DNA of 51,153 nt, taken from Pseudomonas sp. Ga0074129 (GTDB lineage: Bacteria; Pseudomonadota; Gammaproteobacteria; Pseudomonadales; Pseudomonadaceae). How positions within the stretch are numbered: position 1 is the stretch's first letter; every line of letters starts with the position of its first letter. The translations under genes and the position numbers were made by a program. The stretch covers positions 1 to 51,153 of the forward strand of contig LNDO01000044.1 in the NCBI GenBank assembly GCA_001465025.1, given 5' to 3'. The notes beneath the pieces are model-generated. The model was not told the origin of the DNA. It saw nothing but the letters and a program-made list of their open reading frames with translations, and made no database searches. This document shows positions 17,296 to 25,825 of the stretch, piece by piece.

Positions 17296-18453
17296 ATGAA
17301 TCCTCTGGCCTCGCTTATATCCTCCTCATCGCGTCCTGCAACGGCGCTTACTCCCTCCGCTGCGCGCTCTCCAGCCTTTGATGCGCAAGCCACGCTGGCG
17401 AATCGTCTGGCTGAGCGTTTGGGTTTTGAACCGGGCGCGTTAGCGGGTAAAACCAATGACTACACCCCAGAGAAAGTTGCCGGGCGAATTCTGGGTTTTA
17501 TCGAACAGCGCTTGCAGACTGAGCAAGCCGCCGGAGCCGATCCGGCCAAATTACAAAGCCTCTTGGAGCAGGCTCGCAGCGGTGTTGAAAAGGGCTTTGC
17601 CGAAGCACGCAAGATTCTCGACGGCATGGGCGTGCTGCAGGGCAAGGTAGCGAGCGACATCGACGACACCTACCAGAAAATCCAGGACGGTTTTAGCGAG
17701 TTGGACCAACGCTTTAATCCGCCTGCATCGGCCAGTAATAGCAATGTTTCCGCAGCTGCTTACAGCGAGCGCTTTGCCGCGCAGGCCGAAACCTTCGACA
17801 TGCAAGTGACTACCCGTGACGGTGATCGTTTACGCATTTCCATCGCCCAAGCCTCGGCCAACTGGTCGCAAAGCCCTGTGGCGGCGAGCAGTAATGGCAA
17901 CGCCAGCGCTCTAGTTGCCAGCACTCAGTCCGGCAGTATGCAGATCGGTGCTTGGCAGGTCAGCGTTGAAGGCGAGTTGGATGCAGACGAACTGGGCGCG
18001 CTGGAGAAGCTGTTCAGTCAGGTGCAGGAGTTATCCAACAGCTTTTATGCCGGAGACATGGCCGGCGCATTTGACCGTGCCATGGCCTTGGAAATGGACG
18101 GTGAACAATTGGCCTCACTGTCACTCAACCTGACGCAAACCAGCGTAAGGCAGGCCACTGATGCCTACAGCGCTGTGGCGCAGAGTGGTGGGCAGGCAGC
18201 CAGCGCGGTCAATAATTCGCTGATTGAATACGCTCAGGGGTTGCTGGAGGCGCTGCGTAGCACCAGTCAGGTGGCCGAGGAAAGCAGCGCTAAAGGCAGT
18301 CTGCTCGATCTGCTTAAGGGCGGCTTCGCCTTGGATGAGCGCTTTGACAGTGCGCGGCTGGATAAGGCGGAGCAACTCAACAGCCGCTTGCTTGATGGTC
18401 TGCAAAAGCAGCTCAATCCGGCGCTGGATAGCAACCCTGCCAGCGACGAATAA
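17296..18453 (+). CDS. DUF5610 domain-containing protein
   Basis: This 385-residue soluble protein is rich in Ala, Ser, Gln and Leu. The N-terminal region (about 25-140: RLAERLGFEPGALAGKTNDY, then EKVAGRILGFIEQRLQ) fits the DUF5610 family. A variable Ser/Asn-rich linker (about 140-150) and a long helical C terminus follow. There is no signal peptide or membrane segment, and the function is unknown. It stands alone after the divergent porin and 50 bp before the glutaredoxin-like gene on the same strand. Confidence 0.75.
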   Translation: MNPLASLISSSSRPATALTPSAARSPAFDAQATLANRLAERLGFEPGALAGKTNDYTPEKVAGRILGFIEQRLQTEQAAGADPAKLQSLLEQARSGVEKGFAEARKILDGMGVLQGKVASDIDDTYQKIQDGFSELDQRFNPPASASNSNVSAAAYSERFAAQAETFDMQVTTRDGDRLRISIAQASANWSQSPVAASSNGNASALVASTQSGSMQIGAWQVSVEGELDADELGALEKLFSQVQELSNSFYAGDMAGAFDRAMALEMDGEQLASLSLNLTQTSVRQATDAYSAVAQSGGQAASAVNNSLIEYAQGLLEALRSTSQVAEESSAKGSLLDLLKGGFALDERFDSARLDKAEQLNSRLLDGLQKQLNPALDSNPASDE

Positions 18454-18473
18454 GTCAGTCGTAATGCTAAACT

Positions 18474-18499
18474 GCGCCTCCATTTCTAACTGGAGGCGC
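18474..18499 (+). promoter_or_regulatory. Hairpin that pairs the Shine-Dalgarno sequence of the glutaredoxin-like gene
   Basis: GCGCCTCCA (18474-18482) is perfectly complementary to TGGAGGCGC (18491-18499), with an 8-nt loop. The GGAGG in the right arm (18492-18496) is the ribosome-binding site, seven bases from the ATG at 18504. When folded, it would hide the RBS completely. It may be a translational switch, a processing site or an attenuator; there is no T-tract, so a terminator is unlikely. Confidence 0.6.
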
Positions 18500-18503
18500 G
18501 AAC

Positions 18504-18746
18504 ATGCTCCCGGAATGTCAGTTGCTGGGCACCCTTGGCTGCCACCTGTGCGAAGTCGCCGAAGCGCTGCTGATGCCTTTTGTTGAACACGGCTTATTGG
18601 TTGAGTTGATCGACATCGCTGACGATGAGCAGTGGGTCGAACAATACGGTTTGCGCATTCCTGTGTTGAGGCGTATCGATAGCGGGGCAGAGTTGAACTG
18701 GCCATTCGAAGCGGAGCAGGTCGCTGCATTTATTAGTGCAGCCTGA
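18504..18746 (+). CDS. Glutaredoxin-like thiol protein (DUF836 type)
   Basis: This 80-residue cytoplasmic protein has a thioredoxin-fold pattern. A CxxC motif (CHLC, about 13-16) follows the first strand LLGTLG, and a cis-Pro region IPVLRRIDSG (about 52-61) precedes a short C-terminal helix. The family is annotated as glutaredoxin-like; its redox partner is unknown. The ATG follows a strong GGAGG that lies in a hairpin. A bidirectional terminator lies 50 bp downstream. Confidence 0.85.
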   Translation: MLPECQLLGTLGCHLCEVAEALLMPFVEHGLLVELIDIADDEQWVEQYGLRIPVLRRIDSGAELNWPFEAEQVAAFISAA

Positions 18747-18796
18747 GTTCCCCATCATCGGCAGCTATGCTGCTGCGCCTTACAAATCCTAGGCAC

Positions 18797-18830
18797 AAAA
18801 AAGCCCGCATCTGTTGATGCGGGCTTTTTG
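18797..18830. terminator. Strong bidirectional terminator
   Basis: AAAAAGCCCGCATC and GATGCGGGCTTTTT flank a 4-nt loop. A-rich and T-rich flanks on both sides fit termination of the plus-strand glutaredoxin gene and of the minus-strand tRNA. Confidence 0.92.
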
Positions 18831-18834
18831 ATTT

Positions 18835-18911
18835 TGGTCGGAGAGGCAGGATTCGAACCTGCGACCTTCTCGTCCCGAACGAGACGCGCTACCAAGCTGC
18901 GCTACACTCCG
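18835..18911 (-). tRNA. tRNA-Pro (anticodon CGG)
   Basis: The 77-nt cloverleaf includes an encoded CCA. On the minus strand it starts CGGAGTG, has a GCGC D stem, an anticodon stem TCTCG/CGAGA around loop TTCGGGA (anticodon CGG, decoding CCG), a T arm GCAGG-TTCGAAT-CCTGC, and acceptor 3' side CTCTCCG-A-CCA. Acceptor pair 6:67 is T-T in the gene (U-U in the RNA), not Watson-Crick. All other stems pair well. Confidence 0.95.
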
Positions 18912-19005
18912 ATGGCCGAGATTCTACTGAAAAAGTTTTACGGTACAAGGGGTTAGCGTTTAATTTTTTCTATCGGCGTAGTTCGTAAAAAGCGTCCATG
19001 CCGTA

Positions 19006-19030
19006 CTGGGCGATGCGTAGCATCGCCCAG
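19006..19030. terminator. Hairpin downstream of the DUF903 lipoprotein gene
   Basis: Perfect 10-bp arms CTGGGCGATG and CATCGCCCAG flank a 5-nt loop, 8 bp past the lipoprotein stop. There is no T-tract on the minus strand, so the terminator role is likely but not certain. Confidence 0.5.
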
Positions 19031-19038
19031 CTTGAGTC

Positions 19039-19260
19039 CTAAAGTTCTTTGAGCGTACGCACTTGGTCTTTGTTCACCTTGGCGCGCTTGCCATCCAGTT
19101 GCTCGAACTCGTAAAAGCCCGTTTCTTCATCAAACTCTGGCTCGTCAGTGGTCTGAATCTCACGGCCATCGTTGAGGGTGATCACGCTAGGCGAGGCGCA
19201 GCCAGCAAGCGTGGCCAAGCCCAGTGTCAGCAGCAGTGCTGCAGTGATCCGTTGAGTCAT
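19039..19260 (-). CDS. YgdI/YgdR-family lipoprotein (DUF903)
   Basis: This 73-residue envelope lipoprotein has a signal peptide and lipobox LAGC (Cys about 21), followed by the small beta-rich DUF903 domain with VITLNDGREIQTTDEPEFDE and a YEFEQLDGKRAKVNKDQV tail. YgdI/YgdR proteins are small SH3-like lipoproteins of unknown function. The start is ATG at 19260 with AAAGGAGA upstream. It lies near mobA on the same strand, with 73 bp between them. Confidence 0.9.
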   Translation of the reverse strand: MTQRITAALLLTLGLATLAGCASPSVITLNDGREIQTTDEPEFDEETGFYEFEQLDGKRAKVNKDQVRTLKEL

Positions 19261-19333
19261 AACAATCTCCTTTGTGATTTAAAGCGGCTTTAGGTACGAC
19301 GAAATTTTGCCCGCCAAGTTCCCCGGCAGCGCT

Positions 19334-19915
19334 TTATCGGGCTGTGACGAGTGTGTCTGGCGTGTTGAAGTTTGCCAAACGAGGGTCGGCGAGCGCGCAG
19401 TCGATTGTCAACGGGTCGAGGCTGCGCAGCCAGCGTTGCGGACTGCGTTCGCCGGCTTGCCAGGCCTGTTCAAGATCAGCCAGTAATGCACAAGGAATCA
19501 GGCTAAACAGCGGCTCGTAATAGTCGCCACGACGCAGTACCACGGCACGTTCACCCGCCTGATCCAGCAGCGTGTGCAGCAACGCGTTATCAAGCCGGGG
19601 CGCATCACAGGGCAACAATAAAAGATGCGCGTGCTGCGCTACCCGCAGTCCTGCGCGGATTCCGGCCAGTGGGCCTTGGAAGTCCTTGTCATCATCATGC
19701 ACCAGGCGATCGGCAAAGCAGGCATAGCGGTCACTGTTGCGGTTGCAGGAGATGATTAAATCGTCCGTCAGCGGTCGAACCAGATCATGCAGCCAGGCAA
19801 TCAGGGGGCGGCCTTGCCACTCCAAGAGGCCCTTGTCGGCACCGCCCATGCGCTGTCCGCGTCCGCCAGCGAGCAGTAACACCGAGCATGTGGATGGGGT
19901 ATTTGTGCCAGGCAT
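19334..19915 (-). CDS. mobA: Molybdenum cofactor guanylyltransferase MobA
   Basis: The enzyme transfers GMP from GTP to molybdenum-molybdopterin to make the bis-MGD cofactor of enzymes such as nitrate reductase. The 193-residue product has the nucleotidyltransferase signature [20 protein letters not shown] (about 12-31), a GPLAGI segment, and the metal-binding PCDAPRL motif (about 96-102). The ATG at 19915 is chosen because the Rossmann-like strand follows directly; upstream in-frame ATGs would add non-family sequence overlapping the moaB region. It diverges from moaB with 67 bp between starts. Confidence 0.93.
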   Translation of the reverse strand: MPGTNTPSTCSVLLLAGGRGQRMGGADKGLLEWQGRPLIAWLHDLVRPLTDDLIISCNRNSDRYACFADRLVHDDDKDFQGPLAGIRAGLRVAQHAHLLLLPCDAPRLDNALLHTLLDQAGERAVVLRRGDYYEPLFSLIPCALLADLEQAWQAGERSPQRWLRSLDPLTIDCALADPRLANFNTPDTLVTAR

Positions 19916-19982
19916 AAACGGTCTCCGAAAACAGCCCTGTGATATAACGGCGGGCATTATTGCCCATAACCGGAAGCCTGCC

Positions 19983-20522
19983 ATGAGCCATAAGGCCGAC
20001 GCACCTTTTGTGCCCCTGAACATTGCCGTTTTGACGGTGAGCGACACCCGCACCCTGGACACCGATACCTCTGGTCAACTGCTGGTTGATCGTTTGCAGG
20101 CAGCGGGCCATCAATTGGCCGCGCGGGTACTGCTCAAGGACGACCTGTACAAAATCCGCGCTCAGGTGGCGACCTGGATTGCTGAAGATGAAGCGCAAGT
20201 GGTGCTGATCACAGGCGGCACAGGTTTCACCGGCCGCGACAGCACGCCGGAAGCGGTGACCTGCCTGCTGGACAAGCAAGTAGATGGTTTCGGTGAGCTG
20301 TTCCGACAGATTTCCGTAGCTGACATCGGCACCTCAACCATTCAGTCCCGCGCCTTGGCCGGGCTGGCCAATGGCACGCTGGTGTGCTGCCTGCCGGGGT
20401 CGACCAACGCCTGTCGTACAGCGTGGGACGGCATCCTCGCCGAGCAGTTGGACAACCGTCACCGCCCGTGCAATTTCGTCGCGCATTTGAAAGCCGCAGC
20501 GCCCTGCGAGAGCCGTGGATGA
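19983..20522 (+). CDS. moaB: Molybdenum cofactor biosynthesis protein B
   Basis: MoaB belongs to the MogA/MoaB molybdopterin-binding family and in many bacteria adenylylates molybdopterin before molybdenum insertion by MoeA. The 179-residue protein has the MPT-binding signature [14 protein letters not shown] (about 78-91) and a LPGSTNACR motif (about 139-147). The ATG at 19983 follows an unconvincing RBS; an upstream in-frame ATG at 19737 would overlap mobA on the other strand and is rejected. Its stop overlaps the moeA start in an ATGA, so the two are translationally coupled. Confidence 0.93.
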   Translation: MSHKADAPFVPLNIAVLTVSDTRTLDTDTSGQLLVDRLQAAGHQLAARVLLKDDLYKIRAQVATWIAEDEAQVVLITGGTGFTGRDSTPEAVTCLLDKQVDGFGELFRQISVADIGTSTIQSRALAGLANGTLVCCLPGSTNACRTAWDGILAEQLDNRHRPCNFVAHLKAAAPCESRG

Positions 20523-21733
20523 GCGGCTGTGATATGCCGGGGCTGATGCCCGTTGAAGTGGCGTTGGCGCGTTTGCTGGCGCAGGCTGAAGCCAGTGCGA
20601 TTGAAGAGATCGAGCACGTCAGTCTCCACGCAGCCGCAGGCCGGGTATTAGCTGAACCACTGGTTGCCACCTTGGATTTACCGCCTTGGGCCAATAGCGC
20701 CATGGACGGTTATGCCTTGCGTTTGAGTGACTGGACGGGCGAACCGCTGCACGTCAGTCAGCGGATTCAGGCTGGCAGCGCCCCAGCACCCTTGCAGCCT
20801 GGCACCTGCGCGCGGATTTTTACCGGCGCGCCCATGCCGGCCGGTGCCGATACTGTGGAAATGCAGGAGAACGCCGTGCTGCAAGCCGATGGCCGGGTGC
20901 TGTTTAGCCAGCCATTGAAGCTCAACCAGAATGTCCGCCCCCAAGGGCAGGAAGCGCGGCAGGGTGACTGTGTGTTGCCCGCAGGCACGCGCCTTGGGCC
21001 TATCGAATTGGGTTTGGCTGCATCGCTGGGCTGCGCGGTGTTGCGCGTACGTCGGCGGCCGCGTGTGGCGGTTTTATCCACCGGCGATGAGCTGGTCGAG
21101 CCTGGCCAACCTTTAGGTCTCGGGCAGATCTACAACAGCAATCGACCTTTGCTGATTGCCTGGCTGGAGCGTTTGGGTTGTGAGGTAGTCGACGGCGGCA
21201 TCTTACCTGATGACCTCGCACTGACCCGTGCGGCCCTGACTGCATTGAGCGGTGTTGATCTGATTCTCTCTACCGGCGGCGTGTCGGTGGGCGAAGCGGA
21301 TTATCTCGGTATGGCCCTGCGTGAAGAGGGTGAACTGGCACTATGGAAGCTGGCGATCAAACCAGGAAAACCGCTGACCTGCGGGCAGTTTCGCGGTGTG
21401 CCGGTGATCGGTTTGCCGGGCAATCCGGCTTCGACCCTGGTGACCTTTGGCCTACTTGCCCGACCTTACTTACTTCGCCGCTTGGGCGTTCAGCGGGTCG
21501 AGCCGCTGGGCTTTGCTATGCCGGCAGGTTTTGCTTGGAGCAAACCGGGCAAGCGCCGTGAATACCTGCGCGCGCGTCTGGAGAATGGTCGGGTGGTGCC
21601 TTATGCGAATCAGAGTTCCGGTGTGCTGCGCAGCGCAGCCTGGGCCGATGGATTTGCCGAAGTGCTGGAAGACACGACGCTGGCAGAAGGCGATAGCCTG
21701 CGGTTTATTCCACTTAGCGAGCTGCTTGGATAA
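20519..21733 (+). CDS. moeA: Molybdopterin molybdenumtransferase MoeA
   Basis: MoeA inserts molybdate into adenylylated molybdopterin. This 404-residue protein has the N-terminal MoeA domain with PPWANSAMDGYALR (about 58-71) and RIFTGAPMPAGAD, a MoCF-binding domain with STGDELVEPGQ and STGGVSVGEADY (about 258-269), GLPGNPAST, and the C-terminal domain IV. The ATG at 20519 overlaps the moaB stop by 4 bp and gives the family start. An upstream extension inside moaB is not supported. Pseudomonads often have two moeA genes; this would be the moaB-linked copy. Confidence 0.94.
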   Translation: MSGCDMPGLMPVEVALARLLAQAEASAIEEIEHVSLHAAAGRVLAEPLVATLDLPPWANSAMDGYALRLSDWTGEPLHVSQRIQAGSAPAPLQPGTCARIFTGAPMPAGADTVEMQENAVLQADGRVLFSQPLKLNQNVRPQGQEARQGDCVLPAGTRLGPIELGLAASLGCAVLRVRRRPRVAVLSTGDELVEPGQPLGLGQIYNSNRPLLIAWLERLGCEVVDGGILPDDLALTRAALTALSGVDLILSTGGVSVGEADYLGMALREEGELALWKLAIKPGKPLTCGQFRGVPVIGLPGNPASTLVTFGLLARPYLLRRLGVQRVEPLGFAMPAGFAWSKPGKRREYLRARLENGRVVPYANQSSGVLRSAAWADGFAEVLEDTTLAEGDSLRFIPLSELLG

Positions 21734-21873
21734 GCCGTCCCCACTTTTCTCTGAAAGCCCTTGCTAGCGGCAGCGGTTAAACCAATGGCAAAACTCCAGC
21801 AAGGTTTAGCTGCAAGACTCACTGCGCGGTAGACGTTGGTTTAGATTTGAAATTGCAGGTGGCCACGTCGCAA

Positions 21874-21906
21874 GCCTTCACGCCGCTTTCTAAGCTGCGT
21901 GAAGGC
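21874..21906. terminator. Inverted repeat between moeA and the lysR gene
   Basis: Perfect 10-bp arms GCCTTCACGC and GCGTGAAGGC have a 13-nt spacer in the 204-bp gap between convergent genes. There is no T-tract, but the position fits a shared terminator. Confidence 0.5.
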
Positions 21907-21937
21907 GCTGATAAGGACTCTCTGCGCCAAGCGGGGC

Positions 21938-22861
21938 TTATTGCTGTTCTGCTTTTTCCCGCGCGCACACCAGCTGGCACAGCTCAATAATTTGCTCGCG
22001 CATCCAGCGGTTGGCCGGGTCTTGGTCGGTGCTTTCGTGCCAGTACAAATGCGTTTCCAGCGGCATCATGTCTTTGATGGGCAATTCGAAAAACTGCAGG
22101 TCATTGCGTTTGGCGAAACGCTCCGGCACGGTCATGGCCATATCGGTGGTCTGCAGTACGGTGGTGGCCATTAGGTAATGTTGTGAACGCAAGGCAATTT
22201 TGCGCTGCATGCCTTGTCGCCCCAATGCCAGATCGACATGCCCCAAACCGCTGCGGCGACTGGAAATGTGAATGTGGGTCAGAGCCATGTAGTCATCCAG
22301 GCTGATTTTGTCTTTGTTCAGCGGGTGGCCACGGCGCATGGCGCAGACGTAGCGATCTTCCATCAGTTTGACGTGACGCACCTGCGGGTCGGTATTGAGC
22401 GGGGCGTCTACGGCAAAGTCCAAGCGGCCAGCGGCCAGTTCCTTGGTGGTTTCGCGGCGACGAGCCAGCATGCTCTCGATATTGACATTGGGGGCCATGC
22501 GTCGCAGTCGCTGAAACAACGGCGGCAGGATGAGCGCCTCAGTGAGGTCAGTCATGCTGATGCGAAAGGTTTTGTTGGCCTGCGCCGGATTGAAAATGCG
22601 ACTTTCCTGTACCGAGATCCGCAGTTGCTGCAGGGCATTTCGCACCGGGCCGATGATGTTCTGAGCCATCGGCGTAGGCACCATGCCCTGTGCGGTGCGC
22701 ACAAACAGCGGGTCATTGAAGGTTTCACGCAGGCGCGCCAGCGCATTGGAAACTGCTGGCTGAGTGATGCCGACAATCTGCCCGGCGCGCGTCAGGTTGG
22801 CCTCGGTGTAGATGGCATCGAAGACGACAAACAGGTTGAGGTCGACCTTGTTCAAATTCAT
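21938..22861 (-). CDS. LysR-family transcriptional regulator
   Basis: This 307-residue DNA-binding regulator has an N-terminal winged helix-turn-helix (about 5-62: LNLFVVFDAIYTEANLTRAG then ITQPAVSNALARLRETFNDP) and a C-terminal effector-binding domain (about 90-295). The ATG at 22861 is preferred to a GTG at 22870 that lies on top of the GGAG ribosome-binding site. It is divergent from the acyl-CoA dehydrogenase gene with 157 bp between starts. By the usual LysR layout it probably controls that gene and itself. The effector is unknown. Confidence 0.92.
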   Translation of the reverse strand: MNLNKVDLNLFVVFDAIYTEANLTRAGQIVGITQPAVSNALARLRETFNDPLFVRTAQGMVPTPMAQNIIGPVRNALQQLRISVQESRIFNPAQANKTFRISMTDLTEALILPPLFQRLRRMAPNVNIESMLARRRETTKELAAGRLDFAVDAPLNTDPQVRHVKLMEDRYVCAMRRGHPLNKDKISLDDYMALTHIHISSRRSGLGHVDLALGRQGMQRKIALRSQHYLMATTVLQTTDMAMTVPERFAKRNDLQFFELPIKDMMPLETHLYWHESTDQDPANRWMREQIIELCQLVCAREKAEQQ

Positions 22862-23018
22862 TTCACGCACGCTCCGCAGGTTGTCGGCATCAGTGGATCA
22901 TATATCGGTGATGAATGTTTATACACGGCGAGAATAGATTAGGTAAATCCAAAGTCCTGTTCTAGCATCATTTTAATTCACCGAATTTCCTCACAATCAG
23001 CGTCAGAAGGTAGCCCCC

Positions 23019-24248
23019 ATGGATTTCGCCTACTCCCCCAAGGTTCAGGAACTGCGTGAACGCGTCACCGCGTTTATGGAGACCCATGTCTATCCAGCCG
23101 AAGCCATCTTTGAGCAGCAAGTCAACGAGGGCGATCGTTGGCAGCCAACGGCCATCATGGAAGAACTGAAAGCCAAGGCTAAAGCCGAAGGTTTGTGGAA
23201 CCTGTTTCTGCCCGACTCTGAACTGGGCGCCGGCCTGACCAACACCGAATACGCGCCGTTGGCTGAAATCATGGGCAGCTCACTGATTGGAGCCGAGCCG
23301 TTCAACTGCGCCGCACCTGACACCGGCAACATGGAAGTGTTGGTGCGTTATGCCAACGAAGCACAGAAAGAACAGTGGCTGAAGCCGCTGCTGGACGGCA
23401 CCATCCGTTCCGCATTTGCAATGACAGAGCCGGCGGTGGCGTCCTCCGATGCCACCAACATGCAGGCCCGTGCGGTGCGTGAGGGTGATGAGTGGGTAAT
23501 CAACGGCCGCAAGTGGTGGACTTCAGGTGCCTGTGATCCGCGCTGCAAGATCATGATTTTCATGGGCCTGACTAACCCGGACGGCCCGCGCCACCAGCAA
23601 CACTCGATGATTCTAGTGCCGATGGATGCCCCTGGGGTGAAAGTGCTGCGTCCGCTGCCGGTGTTTGGCTACGACGACGCCCCGCATGGCCACGCCGAAG
23701 TGCTGTTCGAGAACGTGCGCGTGCCCTATGAAAACGTGCTGTTGGGTGAAGGTCGTGGCTTCGAAATCGCCCAGGGTCGCCTTGGCCCAGGCCGTATCCA
23801 CCACTGCATGCGCTCCATCGGTATGGCTGAGCGTGCGCTGAAACTGATGTGCGAGCGTTCCATCAGTCGCACCGCTTTCGGCAAACCACTGGCTCGGCTG
23901 GGCGGCAACATTGACCACATCGCCGACTCGCGTATGGAAATCAACATGGCGCGCCTGCTGACCTTGAATGCGGCCTACATGATGGACACCGTGGGCAACA
24001 AGATTGCCGCCAGTGAAATCGCTCAGATCAAAGTCGTGGCACCGAATGTGGCGCTGAAGGTGATTGACCGTGCGATCCAGATCCACGGTGGTGCTGGGGT
24101 GTCCAACGACTTCCCGCTGGCCTACTGGTACGCCATGCAGCGCACCTTGCGTCTGGCCGATGGCCCGGACGAAGTGCACCGTGCGGCGATTGGTAAGTTC
24201 GAGATTGGCAAGTACGTGTCGAAAGACTTGATGAAAGCCAGCCGCTAA
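23019..24248 (+). CDS. Acyl-CoA dehydrogenase (ACAD10/11-like)
   Basis: This 409-residue FAD enzyme catalyses alpha,beta-desaturation of an acyl-CoA. It has the N-terminal helical domain, a FAD/substrate strand region with [16 protein letters not shown] (about 130-145), WWTSGA, and a C-terminal region with [19 protein letters not shown] and [13 protein letters not shown]. The last motifs are typical of the ACAD10/11 group, not of the medium- or long-chain enzymes, so the chain specificity is unknown. GAAGG precedes the ATG at 23019. It is single-gene, divergent from the LysR gene, and ends before a strong terminator. Confidence 0.93.
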   Translation: MDFAYSPKVQELRERVTAFMETHVYPAEAIFEQQVNEGDRWQPTAIMEELKAKAKAEGLWNLFLPDSELGAGLTNTEYAPLAEIMGSSLIGAEPFNCAAPDTGNMEVLVRYANEAQKEQWLKPLLDGTIRSAFAMTEPAVASSDATNMQARAVREGDEWVINGRKWWTSGACDPRCKIMIFMGLTNPDGPRHQQHSMILVPMDAPGVKVLRPLPVFGYDDAPHGHAEVLFENVRVPYENVLLGEGRGFEIAQGRLGPGRIHHCMRSIGMAERALKLMCERSISRTAFGKPLARLGGNIDHIADSRMEINMARLLTLNAAYMMDTVGNKIAASEIAQIKVVAPNVALKVIDRAIQIHGGAGVSNDFPLAYWYAMQRTLRLADGPDEVHRAAIGKFEIGKYVSKDLMKASR

Positions 24249-24262
24249 GGCTGAGCGTTAAA

Positions 24263-24296
24263 CAAGAGGCCCGCGAATGCGGGCCTCTTGCGTTTT
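24263..24296. terminator. Terminator after the acyl-CoA dehydrogenase gene
   Basis: Perfect 12-bp arms CAAGAGGCCCGC and GCGGGCCTCTTG flank a GAAT loop and are followed by CGTTTT. It lies 14 bp past the stop and also faces the convergent fusion gene. Confidence 0.88.
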
Positions 24297-24341
24297 ACTG
24301 TTTAGAAACCGTCTCGGCAGCGAGAAAAGGTCAGTAACCGG

Positions 24342-25724
24342 TTAATAGACCCAGACCTCTACGCGGCGGTTCTTGATGCGGCCGTCATCGGCGGTGTTGG
24401 CGGCCACCGGCAGTTCGTCACCCATGCCGATAATGTCGCGGAAAATAACCCCTTCTTTGTTTAGCTCACGCCTTACCGCCATTGCCCGCAGCTTGGACAG
24501 CAATTCGGCGCGGGCCGGGTCGGCTTTTGCGTCACCGAAACCAACCAGCACTACTTTATCGCGCAGCTTGTCGTGGTCACGCAGGTACTTAATCAGCCGG
24601 TTGAGATCACGCAAGGCTTTATTGTCGAGGTTGGCGCTGCCTTCCTGAAAACGAAAGTTAACCGAGAGGCGCTGTGCATTTTGCGCCAATGCCTGGTAGC
24701 TGGCTGGCATTTGCGTATGCGCCGGAATTTTCACGGCCTGCACGGTTTGCGCAATAAAGCCGCTTTGCTCAACGATGGCCTGGCCCCTTGGGCTGTGGGC
24801 GAATTGCACCAGTGCCTGGGTCCAAGGGTTGTTTGTATCGGGGGCGTTATACAAAAACAGGCGGCGTGAGAGTGGGTAATCCTCTGTGGCGATCAGGGTC
24901 AAACTGGGCAGCATCGGCTGTGAGTCACCGGAGGCAATGGCCACGGCTTTGGCCTGGCGAATGTAGGGCAGGCCGATAAAACCAATGCCGTTGCGATCCT
25001 GGCTGACGGCATCCGACAGTTGCTCACTCGACTCAAAGCGCTTTGCCTTTGCTGCCAGAGCTTTGCTGTTGGCGCTCAGCACCAGTTCTTTGAAGGTGTC
25101 GAAGGTGCCGGATTTATCGTCGCGGGCATACAGGGTGATGGCCCCGGCCGGTGCGCCCAATTGCGCCCAGTCCGTGATTTCACCAGCAAAAATTTGCGCC
25201 AGTTGCACGGTGCTCAATGCCGCGAGTGGGTTACTGGGATGCAGGATGATAGCCAGGCCATCCAGGGCAATGATTTGCTCGGCACTGGCGCTGTTCATAT
25301 CACCCAAGGCGAGCAGGCTCTGGGCTTCACTGTCTTTAATCGGGCGTGAAGAGGCAGCCAGATCAGCAGTGGCAGCGGCCAGGGAGGTAAACCCGGTGCC
25401 TGAACCATGGGCAGCCACATCCAGAACGACACTGCGGCCATCATCGGTTTTGGCCAGCACGCGTTGTTCGTTTTCTGCCATACCGGGCTCAATGCGAATG
25501 GCCTTCAAACCTTGCTCTTCGAGCAGGCCCTTCGCCAGTGCCGGGCCCAGTCGGGCGCCAATGGTGTTGGAACCCTGTATGCGCAGCACGCTGCTGTTAT
25601 CGCTAGGGATGGGCAGGGCCGCAAAGACTGACCAAGGCAGTGCATAACAGATACAGCCGAGCACCAGAAAACTGATAGTGCGTGGCCAAGTTTCTTGATC
25701 GGCAGCAGAGAGGGTGCGCGGCAT
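24342..25724 (-). CDS. Phosphate-type substrate-binding protein fused to an OmpA peptidoglycan-binding domain
   Basis: This 460-residue envelope protein has a hydrophobic N-terminal segment (about 17-36) acting as signal or anchor. A PstS-like periplasmic-binding domain follows (about 45-330) with LRIQGSNTIG, HGSGTGF, IFAGEITDW and the RDDKSGTFDTF phosphate-loop-like motif. The C-terminal OmpA-like domain (about 345-460) has VVLVGFGDAKADPARAELLS and the NRRVEVWVY ending that binds peptidoglycan. No pst transporter genes are adjacent. The fusion suggests a wall-anchored ligand-binding protein rather than a normal transporter component. AAGGTG precedes the ATG. Confidence 0.88.
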   Translation of the reverse strand: MPRTLSAADQETWPRTISFLVLGCICYALPWSVFAALPIPSDNSSVLRIQGSNTIGARLGPALAKGLLEEQGLKAIRIEPGMAENEQRVLAKTDDGRSVVLDVAAHGSGTGFTSLAAATADLAASSRPIKDSEAQSLLALGDMNSASAEQIIALDGLAIILHPSNPLAALSTVQLAQIFAGEITDWAQLGAPAGAITLYARDDKSGTFDTFKELVLSANSKALAAKAKRFESSEQLSDAVSQDRNGIGFIGLPYIRQAKAVAIASGDSQPMLPSLTLIATEDYPLSRRLFLYNAPDTNNPWTQALVQFAHSPRGQAIVEQSGFIAQTVQAVKIPAHTQMPASYQALAQNAQRLSVNFRFQEGSANLDNKALRDLNRLIKYLRDHDKLRDKVVLVGFGDAKADPARAELLSKLRAMAVRRELNKEGVIFRDIIGMGDELPVAANTADDGRIKNRRVEVWVY

Positions 25725-25825
25725 GCGGCAATCACCTTATGTGGTGGCTGAAAGTGCCGCGACGATAAGACAAATAAGTGACTGAAATATGACAGCCACT
25801 TATCGGGCAGCCGCTCTGGGCCGGC

